Notes under the pieces: model-generated
Seen by the model: the letters and a program-made list of their open reading frames with translations, nothing else
Database searches by the model: none
What the model was told of the DNA's origin: nothing
Shown: positions 38,901-40,865 of the stretch, piece after piece
How positions within the stretch are numbered: the stretch's first letter is position 1
Layout of the letters: the number at the start of each line of letters is the position of its first letter
Translations under genes and position numbers: made by a program
Source: a virus
IMG/VR virus record: IMGVR_UViG_3300032288_002266
Location: 1-40,865 of that record
Strand: one strand, 5' to 3'
Length of the DNA stretch: 40,865 nt

Positions 38901-40021
38901 GCGGGCTGACTTTTGATGAGGAAAGCGGGAACTGGAAAGGGACGCACCTTGACCCGTCGCAGATCAAAGCACTAGAGGACAGCGGGATTTTCAACGAGCG
39001 GCAGCTTGCCACGCTTCGCGGGATGAACCAATCTGCCAAAAAGCGCGACGGATCGACATGGGCGATGATCTATCAGCAATCGCTTGTGAAAGGCAAAAAC
39101 GGGAAAGTCCGATATGAAGGAGTTGCCCCGACCTTTCGCGAAGTCGTTCCGGTTGAAGTCGTCATCACTCAGGCGGGCAACATCCTGATTCAGACCATGA
39201 GCGTCACGCAGCTTGTGGAGAATATCCGCGAGCGAGCGGGGACAAAGCTCGGCAAGAAGCTCTACAACGGCGACCAAAAGGCAATCCGCGAGGACATTGA
39301 AAACGTCCTCGCGCTCCACCGGCAGGGCAAGCGGACGGATGCTTACTTCGCGGAGAAATACGGCGAGGGCGACGGACCATCACATAAAAACTTCGTCAAC
39401 ACGCTTTTCGGCCTGATGACCAAGGCGCAGCAGGACATCAACCCGCTGTTCAACGAAGAGGGCATCAAGTATTCGTCCAACGTATTCAAGTCCCGCCGCC
39501 TCGACCGGATCAACCACACGGCAAAACTGGTGGGGCGTCCGGCGCTGCCGTTTGGATACACCGAGGTCAAAGAAAACTGGTTCCCGCTGGGGATTCCGGG
39601 GGAAGCGCAAGCAAGAACCGAATCAGCACTTTCCCAAAAAGGATACACGTTCCACCGAGGAAAAGACCCCGCCACAAGTCGTGATATTGTTCAATTTTCA
39701 GACGACCCAAGCAGAATCACCAGCTACGGCGCAAATCAATATGCAATCCGCAAACAAGATTTGCCAATCGTTCCTGATTACGTAAAGAAGTTTGCAAACG
39801 AGTATTACGGGCAGGATGTTTCGGCTGAAATTGAACCCCGCGACATTGTTGAATCCGCTGGCGTGTGGGATGATCGGCAATTCGTTTCTGATTTATGGCA
39901 ACAGTTTGAATCGCGATTTGACCGAGAGGGCATCATCGGGTTCCAAACTCCGGATGGAGCGGTGTTGTTTCCTGGAATTGGGGAAGAGCAAGGAATCGTG
40001 AAAGTCGAAGACGAGCCATGA
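35963..40021 (+). CDS. Giant ejection protein with zincin motif and ART-like tail, 1352 aa
   Basis: The largest gene, at the end of the ejection block, so probably injected with the DNA. Residues 1-250 are charged; 320-480 are Ala-rich helices; 490-660 are hydrophobic and Gly/Ala-rich and may enter the inner membrane. Residues 728-732 carry HEVNH, a zinc metalloprotease HExxH motif, with a candidate third ligand in SPEEFAVEYF near 790. The last ~135 residues (about 1213-1345) are markedly AT-richer than the rest; the pattern YTFHRGK, QFSDDPSRITSYGANQYAI, EIEPRDIV, GIIGFQTPDGAVLFPG recalls ADP-ribosyltransferase domains of phage polyvalent proteins. Zincin: fairly sure; ART: tentative. Confidence 0.78.
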   Translation: MIIPDERPQQLAPSVDADPLMVRATLDAMDEDEKQRRKKELAKTEAEAARMHVLEQEARLEAINRQLTSDVDTVPVLGDMAAMAKPEMEPLRRVPGLNEPGAFEIRGYLDVDGNATPEGELFLELQDSGIYDENGNLTTKGRAFSLNPEDALDPQNLDLFAIRDESGLEDDENMTFGGAIAGVGGYLWDALKGGAKAAWHAQTGGLFTTEAETDLRINAMLMGGVKAPAQLGAGVFRAAEKLWLDPEEDRTAYYASKQDYKRSLRDIQAMDEAEFVGGLVGSAEVLTDMEKARQARIAEIGPERAAQIEREAEAFGSLVLDPSNAASFGAGFFVNSATKAPTLFAKLSQTVEKAAVLKTQTAAAQTALAAAESTFARSAKIAELAASQADNLASIGDNASAEAVRQMSNRYGAKAFAAKSTSDRLAAEVAQSTAQLDKMATKAGMAQAALFTVETARQLKAVPFQAVAAITENVGNMLIRADEGISGVLSAMNISKDSQKLLKWFGAGVGVTVNPALAAIPGVLAAGPVLKGVSNLSRIIGKETLAARGSLPFWRRVSQNSAAGPLAKGTAHLFDEMTLGGKVFAPVRATKAIAKGTAAAAPMDVAFEVLASGGEMDANTLKRGLAESLVFGGSGALAGSVVRGSLQQKRAQMAGDEINFRANLPDAQKAAFNRMGRGARQTMATFAAMNPSLNIRLTEEGSSVYHRDINTATINVNQSDWLKPLIAHEVNHYIAARAQMEPGIAALVVGLDGVAGLMRKADGTLDPTYKAAMDAYNDRMAAQGAKALSPEEFAVEYFNESTVDELVGMVESGEYQRMGRRTDTERVMREIAASFVSKTPIIRDLAVKLGAAFDKGGNMVQGNGLLAGGVRELPGAKKLLRQMLKKSAGRVETPMDTRVTEKGASREKGIPLPKDMVRDTMADSLFSLFETDKDGNVLRDKDGDPIPLSRATDAKRQLAGRILIDMQEARIRAGEQLPVGGLTFDEESGNWKGTHLDPSQIKALEDSGIFNERQLATLRGMNQSAKKRDGSTWAMIYQQSLVKGKNGKVRYEGVAPTFREVVPVEVVITQAGNILIQTMSVTQLVENIRERAGTKLGKKLYNGDQKAIREDIENVLALHRQGKRTDAYFAEKYGEGDGPSHKNFVNTLFGLMTKAQQDINPLFNEEGIKYSSNVFKSRRLDRINHTAKLVGRPALPFGYTEVKENWFPLGIPGEAQARTESALSQKGYTFHRGKDPATSRDIVQFSDDPSRITSYGANQYAIRKQDLPIVPDYVKKFANEYYGQDVSAEIEPRDIVESAGVWDDRQFVSDLWQQFESRFDREGIIGFQTPDGAVLFPGIGEEQGIVKVEDEP

Positions 40022-40587
40022 GCGAAGAACTAATCGCCGTTGACGACGCCGCGCTAGACCACTGGCGCAGCGTGGTAGCCGACCGTGCCGCGCAGGTCAT
40101 GGCGAAGGGCGTGACAAAGGCGCGGGCGCTAGAGGTGACGCAACCGGAAAAGGCCGCGATTGCGCTCTACTTGCTCAACGAGTTTCCCGACATGTCACGG
40201 CGTGAGGTGGCACGCCGCGTCAACGTTGCCAGAATCGACCTTGACCGGCTGGCGTATCACAACGCGATGAAGCTGGAGGACGCCCGCCCGGAGTTGGCGG
40301 CAAAGTTCACCCAAAATGCTTCCGCTCTAGCTGACCTTGTAGGACGGAAAATTGCCGCAATCAACGAGGATGACGACCAACTTGCGGCTACTTCGCTTAA
40401 AGACCTTTCGATTGCAATGGGTATTAGTGCGAGCAACGCCGCCACGATGGCGGGCGTTGCCACCACAATCATTGAGCATCGGACTGGACCTACCCTTGAT
40501 GACGCGATGAAAGCAATTGAGGAAGCAAAAGCAAAAATAGCCAACAAAGCCAAAATCGCGGCAATCGACGCGGAGGTGATTGCATGA
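40018..40587 (+). CDS. terS: Probable terminase small subunit, 189 aa
   Basis: Recognises packaging sites and feeds TerL. A small helical protein directly before the TerL gene with ATGA overlaps on both sides. Residues about 60-90 form a helix-turn-helix-like unit (MSRREVARRVNVARIDLDRLAY). The remainder is helical (oligomerisation). No close family can be named; position decides. Confidence 0.72.
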   Translation: MSEELIAVDDAALDHWRSVVADRAAQVMAKGVTKARALEVTQPEKAAIALYLLNEFPDMSRREVARRVNVARIDLDRLAYHNAMKLEDARPELAAKFTQNASALADLVGRKIAAINEDDDQLAATSLKDLSIAMGISASNAATMAGVATTIIEHRTGPTLDDAMKAIEEAKAKIANKAKIAAIDAEVIA

Positions 40588-40865
40588 TCGAGTGGCAAGC
40601 CCATGAGGTATTGAAGCCGCCATCGGACGAGGAAATGGCGACAATGGAGCCTTCCGATTTGGTGAAACTTCACAAGCTGTATCACGAAGCGATTGAGAAC
40701 AGCCAGCGCGACCCATACCGCTATGGGTTTGTTCTTCCAAACTGGAAAAAGGCTTGGGAATGGTGGTCGGAATATCGAACCCTATTCCTTAGTGGTGCGA
40801 ACCGCAGCGCGAAGACAAGCTTTGGAGCTAAGACCGTGATACGGGCGCTCTTGGACAACCCAAAA
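40584..40865 (+). CDS. terL: Terminase large subunit, N-terminal 94 codons (continues at 1)
   Basis: Starts in the TerS stop overlap. FLSGANRSAKTSFGAKT near the end is the Walker A loop of the ATPase, in the unusual form GANRSAKT (Ala where most terminases have Gly before Lys). The frame is open to the last base, and the residues meeting the window start (LLDNPK / PKSVIYCF) continue sensibly if CCAAAA is counted once. Confidence 0.88.
   Translation, partial: MIEWQAHEVLKPPSDEEMATMEPSDLVKLHKLYHEAIENSQRDPYRYGFVLPNWKKAWEWWSEYRTLFLSGANRSAKTSFGAKTVIRALLDNPK

Noticed and set aside
1-40865. Integrase, CI-like repressor, CRISPR array, IS element or tRNA genes
   Set aside because: Looked for and not seen. 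RecB-type and HNH nucleases are present, but no tyrosine or serine recombinase signature, no spaced repeat array and no cloverleaf.

Overview
The window is almost certainly one complete tailed-phage genome, opened inside the large terminase gene. The last gene (from 40584) reads to the final base as the N-terminal 94 codons of a terminase ATPase. The first gene (from base 1) continues in the same frame as the rest of that protein, and both ends share the six bases CCAAAA. All genes lie on the plus strand, densely packed, with many ATGA stop/start overlaps. No integrase or CI-like repressor is visible, so a virulent life style is inferred. The virion genes point to a podovirus-like particle: an SU10-type (DUF5309-like) major capsid protein, a large portal, an adaptor/nozzle set and three long ejection-type proteins, with no sheath or tape-measure gene. 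The lipoprotein/spanin-like pair and the amidase suggest a Gram-negative host. The host taxon cannot be named from the sequence; many starts lack a Shine-Dalgarno sequence.

Reading round the circle: (1) A late block runs 29473-40865 and on through 1-12318. It holds nozzle and tail proteins, an S74-chaperone protein, a lysozyme-bearing ejection protein, a 1352-residue ejection protein with a zincin motif and a possible ADP-ribosyltransferase-like tail, TerS, TerL, an HNH nuclease, a fibre-like protein, portal, scaffold, capsid, adaptor, an SGNH hydrolase and a lysis cassette. Terminators sit at 5955-5985 and 8690-8726. (2) An early/middle block runs 12459-28780 with about 45 mostly small genes. 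Its recognisable core is recombination (ERF annealing protein, YqaJ exonuclease, RuvC-like resolvase), a translationally coupled ParB / unknown / PAPS-reductase-like / RecB-type nuclease operon, a replication module (initiator, AAA+ loader, stand-alone DnaA domain-IV-like protein, SSB-like protein), MazG-like enzymes and a C5-cytosine methyltransferase. (3) A control region of about 690 bases without a convincing gene (28781-29472) separates the two blocks.

The strongest unexplained signals are: two arrays of ACGCGT spaced exactly 11 bp apart inside the replication-initiator gene, followed by a homopurine tract (a candidate origin); a structured leader with a 21-bp terminator-like hairpin in front of that gene; nested hairpins in front of the ERF gene; the ParB/PAPS-reductase/nuclease operon, a candidate DNA-modification or anti-defence system; and two small promoter-to-terminator units around 28436-28945 that could be small RNAs.
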